64,000 nt of DNA from Meandrina meandrites (lineage: Eukaryota; Cnidaria; Anthozoa; Scleractinia; Meandrinidae). Below, in pieces: positions 1-13,681 of this stretch (the first letter of the stretch is position 1; the number at the start of each line of letters is the position of its first letter). Under the pieces are notes generated by a model. That model saw only the letters and a list, made by a program, of their open reading frames with translations, did not search any database and was not told the origin of the DNA. A program made the translations under genes and the position numbers. The stretch covers positions 26,022,472-26,086,471 of the forward strand of contig OY855914.1 in the NCBI GenBank assembly GCA_963693305.1. Reading direction: 5' to 3'.

Positions 1-1112
1 ATCCAACGCGCGCTCGTGAAATAATTGTTTATACCACAAGAATATGTTGCATAACTATTTGATACCATGCCATAGTGTAAGGGACGGACCATTAGAAAAG
101 TGATGAGTGGGGGGGGGGGGGGGGGGGGGTGGGGGATTTTTGGTTTGCAAGAATTTTTTTTTGGCCTATTGCCTGTGCAAGAATTTTTTTTTTGACTGCA
201 GCGCTGTGCACGAATTTTTTTTTTGATAAAATCTGCTTCATGCAGAGTTTGCTACTGAATTTATTAAAAACAGTGCTTCTTTGATTTATTCAATACATAG
301 CTTGTACTTTAACGTCTCTTTCCATTTATTTTAAGACAAATTAAAAAAGTAACTGGCAGTTTACAGGTGTATAGTGAAAAATTGTGTAATTAATATACCT
401 TTCAGGCCCGTAGGAATGAATTTTGAGGTGAGGGGGCCCAAAAGTTAGCACTAATTGTGATGTACCTTATTGTTACTTATTTTCGTGGGACTTAATTTTT
501 GCGATTTTCAAAAATCGCGAAATTAAAGACCCGCGGAAAGAGGTTTTCGCGAAATTTAATACTTAAGTTTCGGCGTTCGAGCTCTCTTCTTCTGAATCAA
601 TATCATCTTTCTGCAGTACTTGGTGCAGTCGTCAAACTAGCTCTGCTTTGTCGGAAAGGAACATGTCGAACTGTTTTCAGTTTCGTTTTGTTATATGGTT
701 CTGTTCAGTGTCATTGGAAACTATTGCCATGGAAACTGACGAACTTTGGCATCAAAAAAAAATTGCAAATTAGGCTAAGGGCAGATTGAATCTACACATG
801 GCTTATTATTAACTGTAATAAAAGAACGTATTTCGCAAGATAAGCACCATCTACTGACGTGTTGGCAGTAACACCTTTTCGAACTTGATCAAAAATATTT
901 TCCAGACTCTTTCTAGCAGTTTAAAATATTCACGGCTTCCCTTGAGAGAAAGAAAAAGAGAAACAGATATTAGCTGGAGCACGAGATTGATTTTGGTGAC
1001 TAACTAGGCCTAATTAGCTAAGAAAAACTGCAAACATCGAAGCGTGAGATTAATATTCTACAGCAGTTCAGCAGACAGCTCATAAAAAGACTAACGTTAA
1101 AAACATTTGTGC

Positions 1113-1975
1113 GAGGTTAATATTCTGCTCACAGATAACAACAGTTCAATAAGAACTGACTACCCAAGTAGAACAGAATAATTTCGGTAGAGTTTAATAT
1201 TCTGCTCACAGATAACAACAGTTCAATAAAGAATTGACTACCCAAGTAAGACAGAATAATTTAGCGCGAGGTTAATATTCTGCTCACAGCTAACAACAGT
1301 TCATTAATATACAATCTTCGTTCACTGTCCAGAATCCACGCGCGCAATTGGTTAAAATCGAGCACGTGATTTTACTTTACCTGTCGTCAGCAAACTCCGA
1401 CAGTGCGTTATTGACAATAACACATAAATATCGTGCATTATTAACAATGGCTTCAGCTGACAGATTTGCAGAAATAGTGGAAGAACAAATATGAACTTAT
1501 GAACGATTTTGTGAATGATTTTAAGCCTCACTTATATTTAATTAATCTATGGCTTTTTGTGATTTCTATATTCTTAAACTACGCTAGTATAACTTTGTGC
1601 TACTTAGATACAACTGAATTCTTAGTCTATTTATTAGAAATTCTTGTTCAAAGTTCGCCAAATTTTGTATTGCGTGCAGTGTACTCAGATTGTATATTAA
1701 AAGAGTTAGAGGCTGTTAGTTCGTGTTTTGTTTACAAATACACGCACTTGCTGGCAGCACAATGAACTCGAAATTTTCAATACTGCACTCGGCTACGCCT
1801 CGTGCAGTATTGAAAATTTCTCGTTCATTGTGCGGCCAGCGCGTGCGTGTATTTGTAAACAAAACACTCACAACAGTCTCTAACCCATAAATAAAGAACT
1901 GACTACCCAAGTAAGACAGAATAATTTAGTGCGAGGTTAATATTCTGCTTACAGATAACAACAGTTCAATACAAG
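1113..1975 (+). repeat. Interrupted minisatellite of about 76 bp
   Basis: The unit starts 'gcgaggttaatattctgc', continues with 'acaacagttcaata' and ends 'cccaagtaagacagaata'. Copies lie near 1113, 1190 and 1265, with another at about 1890-1975. A diverged copy lies near 1045. The array is split by about 580 bp that contains the hairpin at 1702-1888. Confidence 0.7.
1702..1888. repeat. Foldback MITE / long hairpin
   Basis: Arms of about 85 bp (from 'gttagaggctgttag' inward, and its inverted copy ending 'acagtctctaac') pair around a short spacer 'ctcggctacgcctcg'. No coding content. Confidence 0.75.
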
Positions 1976-3631
1976 AAAAGTAAAATTAAAGTGTATAACT
2001 TCTAAATTTTGTAATATAACTTACCAATGTGGTTTTTGTCTTCAGTCCATAACATGATTTGCGCAACCTTGTATTTCCAGCTACTTCCCGCCAGAATTAA
2101 TTAATTCGCGGTGACAATGATCGAAAGACGAAAATGCCGAAACTCTTGTATTCATAAGACGAAACGCTTGCATATTCCTGGGCGTCGCTTTCCGGGTTCG
2201 CAATCGTCTACACTTGCAACATAGCGAGAACTATATTACAAAGAAAATGCAACTAAGATGCGTAAAGATGCTTCTCAATTCAGGCAGTTTCAAGAAATAA
2301 ATTACAATAGAATCCTTCAAAGCGCCACTTCTCGTGCTATTCGTGTATTCCTCTTATATTACCGCATGTAGAAAATACTATTGATCCAGCCATTACTGAT
2401 GTCAATTTTCCTCGGCTCGCATAAACATGTACAGATGCAACTTACCAAAGACGATTTATACGCCCGGCTTAATGTTGTGGACGATCAACTGATGTGTTTC
2501 CAATCTCGCGTAGTGCTGCTACAAAAATGCTGGCTCAGACTTGAAAGTGCTGCCAGGAACATTTTTGGGAACAATAAGCATTGCTGGAAGTCTCGCAAAC
2601 GCCTATAATGGCACTTAAGCGAGGAAAACTCCATAATCCATAAGACAGACGATTCGCTGAATATGTCACTGAATACATTACGATCACATGAGACCTTTTT
2701 CAAAACCGCAAATGCAGAGACTGCGTGACAAAAGGAACAGATCTGCGGTCCAGTTTCATGTCGCATTTCCTGGCAACCTCCTGGGCAGAACTTTTTTGAG
2801 GCCAAAGCTCGTCATGCAAAATCAGTTGTGCCAATTCTGAGACTAACTGTTTGTTTATGCAGTTCAGTATTTTGACAATTTTTCGCGAAATATAGTTCCC
2901 GCGAAAATAAGTAACAATAAGGTATTAAAATCGCAGGGGAACTTTGCCGAACGCTTAACGCCGAACGCAAAACCAAATCGTCGAAACAAGCAAAACCATT
3001 ACCATTATTGAGAGCTAACCATAAACACGCTAACCTGGGGCTTTTTTTTTAGGCCAACCTGGGTGATATCCAAACTAACCGGAATGCTTTTTAGGCTAAC
3101 CTAAGTACAAGCACTACGGTTGGGTTTTGCTTGCTTCGGTGATTTTGTTTCGCGTTCGGCGTTCTGCGCTCCACAAATTAGCCCTGCCGTTTTAAGACTG
3201 TTAAGATGGGCGAGAGGCCCATTTCCGTAGGGGAGTCCGCCGGGGGGCATCCTCCCCCGGGAAAATTTTGAAAATCTGGACACGCTCTAATGCCATTTGG
3301 TGCATTTTGAAACACTTTTCGAGAAGAATTACAATTCTGGTTTAATGTCAAAATAAGGCCCATCTTGTGCATGAATTTTTTTCTTTGGATTTTTCCTTGC
3401 ATGAATTTTTTTTTTCGGACATTTTGCCTTGCATGAATTTTTTTTTGTTTTTTTCCCCACCCCCCCCCCCCCCCATCACTTTTCTAATGGTCCGTCCCTA
3501 AGATCGCAGCGCACGATGGGAAGGTTGAGTTTATTACCGTCGAATATACAACGGCTTTCCTGTATTCTGATTGGCTGTATTTTCTATGGCATGGTATAAA
3601 AGGATAGAGCAAACGAGACTTTTTACTCTTT

Positions 3632-4406
3632 GTCTCAATACAGTTTTTTCTGGACCATACCTACCATTTTGAATTGGCCGTTTAGCAGACTTTCCGGACA
3701 CGGATCGCTGTGAGATTTATGCCAGTTATTGGACTTGGATTATGCGAATCAGATTTAACGTGAAAAAACTAACAGTACAGTATCTGAAACTATGGTGTAC
3801 TGCACATCAAATATACAAGAATAAAATAGCAAAATATATTTCAAACCATGCTTTATACATGATAATGATAAATGGACACAGACGCTGACACTGCGTTGAT
3901 AAAATTACCTCAAAATAACGCCAAAATGTGTATTCACAGTAACTGCCATTGTAATTTTTGTTCCATTTTCTACTTTTAGGTTTACAGATTTTTCGAAAAT
4001 CCCAAAAACGGCTACAAAGATGTTTTTTGAAACGTTCACAATACATGCTTGCCAATACAAAAAAATGATTAATCTCAAAGTTTTATTAACATTGATTCAC
4101 TGCAACACGCCCAAATTTATCGATAAAGAAGGCGTTTGAACGTTACAAATTTACCGTTTACAAACTAATGCCAAAATATGTCAAGTATGATTCGCGTAGA
4201 AGTGAAGTTTAACTGTTTTTTTTTTTTGCTGTTTAGCGTTGCCATGGAAATATCGATTTTCCTAAAAATATATATTATATCAAACTTCAATCCAAGTCCA
4301 ATATCTGGTGTAAATTTCATATCGATCCGAGGTTAGACAGTCTGCTAAACGACCGACTGAAAATGTTAGGTACAAGGAAAGGTCCAGGAAAAAACTGTAT
4401 AGAGAC
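3632..4406. repeat. TIR element of about 0.8 kb
   Basis: Imperfect inverted repeats of over 100 bp lie at 3632-3750 and 4290-4406. Both contain 'cgtttagcagact' and 'attggacttggatt', and the outer ends read GTCTCAATACAG and CTGTATAGAGAC. The interior is AT-rich with no credible gene. Confidence 0.65.
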
Positions 4407-5124
4407 ACATTAAGACATGTGAAGAAAACAGACCAACTTTTAGAAGAATCTTCCAAACCGCGTTACAATAAAAGAAAAGTTACAAAAAAGGTCTCACGAA
4501 AAGAAGAACAAATACCTCACGTGTAACACTACTCAATAATGATATGCAAAAAATTCCAGTAAAATACCCAGACAACCGTTCGGTCTTGCTCAACGTTAGT
4601 ATACGAATACGCGCGAGGTCGGAATGTTTGACGATAAATTAAACTTTAAAATAGTGCGGCTTCATCAACTCTAGCCTCACAGAAATCTCGAGCTCATAAT
4701 CTAACTGTTAATTAGTATATACCACACAAGCAAATAGTGCTTTTCGCTCGTTCTGATGGTTAACTCGGAGGTGATTAGCAAAGTACTATATATATTTACC
4801 TAAGAGCAGCCGAAGAGAAACAAAATGGCTTCCAGTTTCGTTTTTATTATCGAAAGTGACGTTTTGGTCTACTAGTTATTCGGCTTGTGTGGTATATATT
4901 CGGCTCGGTAAATATCCACCACTATTCACCTCCATTTTGGTTAAAAATTGTTAATTAAGTAGAAAATGGCGTGCATACTGTTTACGCGGCAGCCTGATTT
5001 AAATATGCAGATGTTAAAATAGGAAGTTCAGAAGTAATACCAAATGAAGCTGTGGTTATTGTTTTTCACTACACAAGACTCCACCTCTAGAAGTTAATCT
5101 GAACGTGACCGATTCTCTTTTCAG
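4407..5124. other. Intron or 5' flank of the Bark-like gene
   Basis: No coding sequence is evident. A small inverted repeat (tataccacacaagc at about 4718 and its complement at about 4884) marks a MITE-like insertion of about 200 bp. The stretch ends with the polypyrimidine tract and AG acceptor of the exon at 5125, so at least its right part is intron. Confidence 0.6.
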
Positions 5125-7899
5125 ATGTCTCCTCTTTATTGATATCCAACTGCACATTTAATGATAACTATGGAAAAGGTATATCCTTAAAAGACTTCAC
5201 TCGAAAGATGGAGGTTTCCTCGACTACTGTCTATCGGAATAAAAGAGATGGTATGACTGCAGAACGTATTTCAGGAACAATAACAGCTACCGATACTCAC
5301 TTCATTAATAATAGCGCCAACGGCCTTGAGATTTTGGACAGCAGTTTCCTGTCATGTAATCTTCATCACCTGTCTGCCAAAGGAAATATTGGCGATGGTT
5401 TGTATCTCGAGCGTGTTGCTCTTAAAAGTAATGTGTCACAGTCGGCGTTTGATGGAAACACTTACAACGGAATTGAGATCACCAAAGGAGCCGGTGAAGT
5501 TGAATTCAGAAATACCACTGCAGTTTTAAACAGATACAGCGGGGTTCGACTTTATGACGGCCAAGTCTCGTCCACCTTCAAATCTTGTAAATTTTCAAGT
5601 AACCAAGAAGACGGATGTTCTATATCTAATCAAGCGGGAGCTCATCAGTTCTTTAATTGCACAGCAAATTACAATGTGAGGCACGGTGTTAGCTTGTTCG
5701 ACCCTCGATATTATAACTCTTTACCGAGGTACTACTTTAACCACTTTAGTCTAAGAGATTGCAGAATCAATGGCAATGCTCAATACGGAGTCAGACTAGC
5801 TCCCGAGTATCAGCACAGCAGTGATTCGACCATCAACGTCACCGTAGTAATTACCCAAAACCAATGTATGCGTAACAGTAGAGGGGGCATTCATTTGTCT
5901 CCAGAATACTATTCTGGGTATTGGGCAAAAGCAAGACGAGTGGAGGCTATTGTAGCGAGCAATCATTTTGAACAGAACAGAATAAATGCATTTTACGTTT
6001 ATTGTACTGGTGGTCTTGGCTTAGAAGCAGTTATTGAAGCAAACACGTTTGTAAACAACACGGATAAAGTACTGACTTTGGTCGACAACGAGAACTGTGG
6101 TGCAAACTACAGAAGTACCTATGTTAACGTGAAAATAGATAAAAACATTTTCAAGAAGAACCGGGCTGAAAACATTTTATATATCGACTACGTTTCGTTC
6201 CCTGAAATGCGTTCTGCAGTGGTGAAACACAACACTTTCAAAGACAACGAAGTCGCCACAAAGGACCTTTTCCCAAGGTTTTTTCGTCGCACAACCACTC
6301 GCGCAGTTATTGTTCTTAAAGAAGGCAGTTTTACTTTGCGTGAAAACTCTCTGGAGAACGTTGACTTTGCTTTTCAGCTCTCTACCTTACGTCACGATCA
6401 CCGACAAAGTATTGACGCTAAATTCAACTGGTGGGGAGCATCAGAAGAATGCAAAATCGTGGACAGAATCTTTGACTTCAAACACAGGGTTCAGCTATCT
6501 CCAGTGAATTTTTTCCCGTACTTTCTTTCTGCAAACATGACAAGTACAGTTAGCACCAGGATACCACGACCATCCTGCTTTCTGAGGGATGCAACCATTG
6601 GCGGAATCCTGGATAGACCACTGGCCTTATCAAGTGCCGTCTCATCTTACGAAGTTCGAGATGACATCATTATTCTGACTAATGGGTCGTTGATCGTGCC
6701 AAAAAATGTTACGTTACAGTTTCCTTCCAGGTCAGCTATGGTTGTACAAGGAACGCTTCTTGTAGATGGAACTGAAAATGAAAAAGTGAGATTTACGAAA
6801 AAGCAACACCAAGGAAGATTCCGTTTGAGTGGAGGGGCTGGACCGTGGTAAGGTAGAGTGGAATTTTTGGTTAATGGCAGTTGGTGGCCGATGTGTTTGT
6901 CCTACTGGAGATCGTTCACCAGCGAAGCGAAAATCATTTGTCAGCAACTCGATCTTTACTATTACTATTACTCTCGAAGATCCTCTTCTAGGCAAGAGGC
7001 TGGTTTTGTACACAACGTTGTCTGTGATGGGAACACGGATACTGATATAATGAACTGCAGTGTTAATACCTGGAGTTATGGACCTACGTGTTCGGGATAT
7101 GCTGTGCACGTCTACTGTCGCAGTCAATACAACTGGGCGGGAATTCATCTGACAATGACACATCATCAAAGCTCTTTGCGTCACCTGGAAATCCACGATG
7201 CTGGGTATGCATATCGCAGTGATATTCAAATTTCGGGGGCAGCCCTTCAAGTTGACCTCAACCATCATAATATCAGCAACATTTTCATAGACAATTCACT
7301 GGGAATTGGTGTTCAAGTGATGTATCAAAGTTTGTTTCACAAGCGGTCCTTGATGCCATACTCTGTTGTACAAGACACAGAATCCCACGGTGTTCTGTCA
7401 AGGTCTCCTTCTAATTTCCTAGCACTAACAGATGTAAACTTGACAAGAAACGACGGCAATGGTTTTGTTTATGAAACTACTTGGGATAAATTAAGCACCT
7501 TCACTGCCGAAATGGCCAGCACGGACATGTACAAAACTTTGCACGTCTGCTCAGAGAACAAGACGTTCCTGTTGGCCAACAAAGTGTTCTTTTTTACTTT
7601 GGAGACTTTAGAAGGTAGCCTGCAGTTGAGGTGTCAGCATGGTATGGAGACAGAGCCAGGTTATAAACTCGTCATTCAGGAACTTTACCATCCATCATCA
7701 TATAATTGGTATTACTACCATTTCTTGAACGTGTATGATGGAACAAATATATCAGTTGGGTCCCCGTGGAAGATGGGATCGTCATCTTGGCAAGATCATG
7801 CCGTTTTTAATTCGACTAATTCCACCATTGTGTTTGATCTTTACAAGCGTGCGAGCTGGAATTTCTTTGCTATCTTCTTCTTGGTGTATACAGTGAAAG
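5125..7899 (+). CDS. bark: Bark-like exon: beta-helix, SRCR 1, beta-helix, CUB-like 1
   Basis: The acceptor is at 'ctcttttcag' in phase 1. The frame is open back to it, so the exon does not need a start codon. Residues coded by 5125-6530 are PbH1 repeats rich in N-glycosylation sites and short 'N.F..N' turns, closed by an NWWG motif near 6428. A cap-like strand segment follows (6600-6800), then an SRCR domain (about 6825-7120; WWPMC, IICQQL, VVCDG, VHVYC). More beta-helix follows, then a CUB-like segment (7530-7895, LNVYDG). The donor is g|gttagt. The SRCR carries an in-frame TAA at 6849-6851, where the equivalent position of the second SRCR in this gene has Glu. The same frame stays open for 1 kb after it. 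Confidence 0.8.
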
Positions 7900-10800
7900 G
7901 TTAGTATAATTAGTTCTCCTTTTCGCCTTTTTGCTGACGTTTTTTAAATATCTTAACAGGCAAATCCTGGGTCATAATATCGTTTCCACCTGATATCTGG
8001 GATACATCATTTTTCCGTTCTTTGGCTCTGTTATCTCTCTTTTTTCTTTTTTGTGGCTATTTTATTAATGTTACTTCTTCATTTTCAAACTGCGATAGAG
8101 AACGAACAACTTGGATACATCGGAGCAGAGATCATCATAGATCGCGTTAAGATCACCGGCAGTCTACAAGGAGGCATTCTTATTGGAGGAAACGTGTTGA
8201 AATCTCTCACCATTACTAACACAGACGTCACCGGTACCAACTCCAGAGATTTCGGAATACGGCTAACAGTACGTGACATCAAAGTTGTTAAAATCATCTC
8301 AACCAATCTTCAAAAGAATTGGCAAGGGATTGTGATAAACTACATTAGTTCTGCAGAATTAACGATTGAAAACTGTGCGATAAACGACTCAGGGAGTTAC
8401 GGCGTTTATATTTCTCCTAGAGACATCGACGTCATTAAAATCATCTCAACAAATCTCCAACAGAACAGGCGAGGCATTCGGATATACATGTCCTCTACAG
8501 AATTAACGATTGAGAACAATGTGATCAACGGCACAGTGTATGAAGGCGTGTATATCTACGCGAGTAGCACGAGCACTATCCAAATTGTAAATTCGAGTTT
8601 TACAGCCAGTGGTGATCGTGGCCTCTATATCTATGATTATACCTATCAAACGCGCCCAAACTTATTCCTCAATGATAGCACATTTTCTTGGAACACGAAG
8701 GGAGCCGTATATTATTATAATAGGTACTACTATTATTATAGGCATTCTCCCGCCATACAGCTGTTCAAGTCCAACCGTTTCTTTCGCAACCAGGGACCCA
8801 CTGTTGATATCAGAGGCTCGGTCACTTTTGTATTTTTGAATAACACTTTTCAGGAAAATCGAGGCATCTCTGTTATCTCACTTGACAATTGGTACTCGTA
8901 TGGTAGGATAATAGCCTTAGCAGTCCAAGGTAACTTGTTCATGGCTAACCAGTGCCCAGATAATGCATTGATTAACATTAAAAGGAGTGCTAATCATGTT
9001 ATCATTAGAAACAACAATTTCGCGATAAATTCAGGGCGCTGCGTGCTTCTTGAAGGTATGTTTACCCATAGTCTCATTAGCATATCAGATAACCTGTTTA
9101 ATGAGAACAATTGTGCAGATAAGAGTGTAATAGAAGTCCTTCGCTTGGACGAAAAAGTCACGTTTTCAAACAACAGTTTCACTCACAACACAGCAGAGAG
9201 TGTAATCCTTCTTCAAGTGATTCATGACATCCATTCATCGCTTCAGAGAAAACAGGTTTTCTTCAACAACAACACTTTATCTAATAACATTGCTTACACC
9301 TCATCGCGACTGTCAATTGCAGACGATTCCTGTGCCTTTGTTCTTTCAGGTGTCCACTACTACAAAGAAATAGATTTCGGATTTAACAAATTTAACAACT
9401 CTAAATATCGGAGGGAATTATGTATTAGGTTCCCTGCCTTTTCTACGCGTGATGTTGTAAACGTGACACATAACTGGTGGGGTACAGCAAACGAAAGTGA
9501 AGTGCGTGACAGGATATCGGATTTTGATGACGATTACGACTTTGCTATAGCCAATGATTGGCCTTTTCTTATCAGCGACGATGACCCAACTTTAACTGCA
9601 ATCGAAAAGCACGATATCAAACAGCATGGAAGCGTTCTTTCAGGAAGATTGTTCGAGTCTATAACACTCAAAGCCGCTCATAGCCCGTACAGCGTGACTT
9701 CAGATTTCATTGTTCTCGATAACATTACACTAACCATAGAAGCAGGCGTTACGGTCACGGTAAGCCCTGGAATGAGCATACTTGTTGCTGGAGTACTCAA
9801 AGCTCAAGGAACGCCTGTCAAACCGGTCGTGTTGACAGTCAAGGAACCTGCAGGCAGTAATGAAGATTCGCATCTTCCTCTACGACTTGTAGAAGGAGAT
9901 TTTCCATGGGAGGGGAGGGTGGAAGTGTTTCATAACAAGTGTTGGAAACCGATCTTTGCTTCTAGCAACATGTTTATGTGGAACACCACTGAAGTGATCT
10001 GTAAACAGCTTGGATATGGACCACCAGTTGCTGCCAAGAGAGTCTCAGATACATTTAGTCAGAACATGAACAGGTCGCGGCTAGTAGAATTTATTTGCCA
10101 TGGGAATGAAACATTTGTACATGAATGTTCGACAAAACATAAACTCTTCAACTATAGTAACAGTAATATTGTGGTGAACTGTCAGGGAGCACCCTGGGGA
10201 AATTTGCGGTTTGTATCATCCAATGACGTGAACGTGTCCCAAATGCAGTCGGTATTGAATCATGTCGAGTTTTCATACTGTGGGAATCGCCATGGAATGG
10301 CGGTTCCGGCAATAGAGGCTGTGACAAATATACCCAAACTGAAATCCATCTCGATAAGAAACTGCTCATCTGGCGGCTTACGAATTTACTCTCCAAGAAC
10401 TGAAGTACATCTCAATAACAGCACGTTTGTTAACACTGGAGAGGCCGGTATAAGCATTGTACGATCACGACACAGCATTCTTGTCGAGAGTTCGGAATTA
10501 ACAAGAAACAAACGAGGCATTTCCTTTGAAGAAGCAAATGCGGAAAACATTCCTCAAGTCTACTATGGGCGAATGTTTCTGTGCAGCGAGGAGAAAACTG
10601 TTCTTGTAAAGAATCAAACTCACCTTTATTTCGGTATCCCAAGGCTGAAGGACACATCGGCATCATTAACTTGTCAGAGAGTGTTGGCGGTAACCAAAGG
10701 TCATGGAATCAAGTTGACTCTGTTATACTTTAAGGGAACAAACCGGCTGAAAATTTACGACTCTGCAAACACTGTTAATTTGATTGTGGATAGGTCATAT

Positions 10801-10933
10801 TCAGGCCTGACAGCTTTTGTTCATAAAGAGATATACATACCACGTGATGCCATTTTGGTGCAATGGAGTGGTAATTCGGATTCTGAAGTTGTTATTCTGG
10901 TAGAAGACATGAATATAAATGGTGAGTACCTAA

Positions 10934-11010
<77 letters not shown>

Positions 11011-11293
11011 TTTCAATAGCCTTCCTACATAATAACACTCTGAAAGCTTTTACATGCTCTATTCATACAAACTTGAATCTTAGGTGTATCTGTCAAAAAA
11101 ATATATATACAAATTCTGTTTTTCCTGACGTTCTTCCCATGAGATAATGTCATAAAATAAATAAAAGAAATAAACTATTAAAACCTATTTGAACAGTGTT
11201 TGCACGATGGCTCCCTCCTGGGTTTCAACGTCAATATCAATGTTCTTAAAGTCACAAAAGGCTTTCCTTCTAGCTCTTGAACCTCTTAGACAG

Positions 11294-11344
<51 letters not shown>

Positions 11345-13631
11345 TAATAATATAATAATAATAATAATATAATATATAGATTTAGGCAGGCCTAAAAGCG
11401 GAGCTCCCATTTCATTTTTTTTTTTTTTTTTTGCTTGAATTTACAGTGTTTTGATGTCCCTGCACTTTATTGGGTTCCCCACGTATGCAAGGAGGCGCAC
11501 ATATCAAATTTTAGTACAAAATTTTTTTACAACTTTTACTGTACACTAATAAACCTCCTAGAGCAAATCAGTGTAAAAAAGGACCTCGATGAAGGCAAGG
11601 AAATTTGTTTTGATTTACTTCAAGACAGTCAAGGCAACACAATCAACTCAAGACCAAAAAAAAAAATACAGCCCGAAAAAAAGTCATCACGCGGCTAAAG
11701 AAAATGAGTTCACGCCAGAACAAAGAAAAACACGGCCGCAAAACAAACCTGGCAAATTCATTGGGAGCCGGTTATGCAAGTTATTTTAAAGCAGTGTTTT
11801 GTGTGAGTTGTGGCAGTTTGTGATTTAGAAGTGGTGCTCGCTATCTAACAAGCGAACAATGTAGTTTGAGCCGTCTTGTTTTGGTTCCATGATTAACTAT
11901 TCTGTTTTATCGTACACGTTGCTTTGCGAGCGAATAAAATAGAGCAGTTGGATAATAAATCGCTTAAATTCATTTTAGTGTGCAGTATCGTTGAGTAGTT
12001 TTACTAGTTTTGGTTTAGACTTGTTCAGTTTGCGGGATTTCCCTCAGTATAAGTGTAGTTTGTAATATTTTGCCAAGGCGAAACGTGTTTTTGATCCGAG
12101 TACATGTAGCTCAATAATTTAATATTCTTTTCAAATGAAAATCCAAAAATGAATTTTACAGTTTACTCCACTATAAACTAAAACAGAGCATTTGATACCA
12201 AACATTTAATAGACAACGTCTGTATAAAATGTACAAAAGTGATTAAAGCTAAGAGGTTTGAAAGCAGCATTAAGAAATAATGGAATTTATAAATAAGTTT
12301 ATGTAAGCCTACGGAAAGATCTGAAAAACGATACAACTTCGAATTCGTTTATAAATAACTGAAGTATAAACAGATTCTCACAATAAAAACAGACTTCATC
12401 TAAGGGCATACATTACGTTTGTTACCTTATATTTGGAAAAGGCTTGTAAATTCTGCAGGGCAAAGCTTTCATACCAGCACCATATTGAATATCGGAAACG
12501 AACACGTCAGTTTCCATGTGAGCTTACTCCAACTCAAACTCCATCGACATATACATTATATGAAATATCAGCGAAGATCAATGTCTTCGTTTCTTTCGGT
12601 GTAGCTGTTAACAGTCGTTTATCCATCACTTCGTGAACTTGACCGGCTCTGAGCTCACTTTTAGCTCGGCTTAATGTCAGCTGAATTAAACAGCCGCAGG
12701 AACCGTAGACAGTTCTTCAACTCTCGCTGTTTTTGACATCTTGTCCGATATATCATATTCAGGTCGGCAAACATTTCGGATGTTCACGCAAAGAGGCTAT
12801 CCCTAAATCATTTGGCATAAGTTTCCATGATGTAGATGAGTAAATAAAGCGAGAAATATTCACGAAGATCTATGCTTTCCAGCAGCTTTGTTTGCCTCTT
12901 TCATTCAGCTTAAAAAGCGAACAAGGTGACACCCGTGCCACAGATTTGCCGCCTTTTCACACAATCGCGTCGTTTAAGTTGAAATGAAATGTCCAGATCA
13001 TTTTATAACATGAGAAAAAAACCTCTGAAGTAATGCAGTGTTCTCACAAATTTTTACGACAGGTAACTCAACTCTAAAGGAACCGAATATGTTTTTGTGT
13101 CACGTTTTGCGTAAGAAGGACTCCAAATCAAGGACAAAGGCAAACTCGTCCCCAGGTCTAATCCGTGCGTACGGGCGTACGGACGGACATGACATCATAA
13201 CCAAATTTTCTCGGCTCTTAGGACCTGAGCCCGCGATCAACAAGAAACCATCATCTGGTCAGCGGTCAACTTAAAAAAAAAACGTGACCTCGATGAGCTC
13301 TGCACGTGAGCCCGCGATATGGTCACGTGTTACTGGTCAGCGGATACCTTATTTTGACAGCTGTCAATTAACCATGAAATGGATGTCAAAGTTGTAACAT
13401 TTGATTACGTTCTTACGGATAGTAGAGATGGCACTCATCTCCTTCCCCCTCCCGGTCGGATTGCATTTGGACTTCCCTCCCCCTCCCCGCGAGTCTGTAG
13501 ACGCGGATGGGCGGGCGGGCGGGCGTACGCAACCAAATTTTCTCGTCCTCATGGGTTTACCAAAAATTCTTACCCATGGTGCTCCGCTGGCGCGCTTCGC
13601 GCGCTGGAGCTCCGCTAATAATAATAATAAC

Positions 13632-13681
<50 letters not shown>

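Larger units (their letters stand above)
465..2922. mobile_element. TA-flanked TIR element nested in the previous one
   Basis: The ends CCTTATTGTTACTTATTT and its reverse complement are flanked by TA (463-464 and 2923-2924). The TIRs continue into the motif 'cgcgaaat'. The TA duplication fits Tc1/mariner-type insertion. No transposase is recognisable; the small open frames inside show no family features. Confidence 0.6.
81..3498. mobile_element. Harbinger-like TIR element, non-coding, with nested insertion
   Basis: The two ends are inverted copies. The left end begins GGGACGGACCATTAGAAA and runs into a poly-G tract. The right end is its reverse complement, preceded by poly-C. The repeats continue inward through several 'tgcaagaattttttt' units. 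TAA flanks both sides (78-80 and 3499-3501), a 3-bp duplication as used by PIF/Harbinger elements. I see no transposase, so it is non-autonomous. About 2.45 kb of it is a second element (465-2922). Family assignment is inference from the duplication size only. Confidence 0.7.

Noticed and set aside
499..789. 96-codon frame inside the TA-flanked element
   Set aside because: No family features; it overlaps the element's inverted repeat, so it is not a gene.
2485..2805. 106-codon minus-strand frame with Cys and His
   Set aside because: Cys/His spacing fits no zinc-finger pattern I know, and it lies within non-autonomous transposon sequence.
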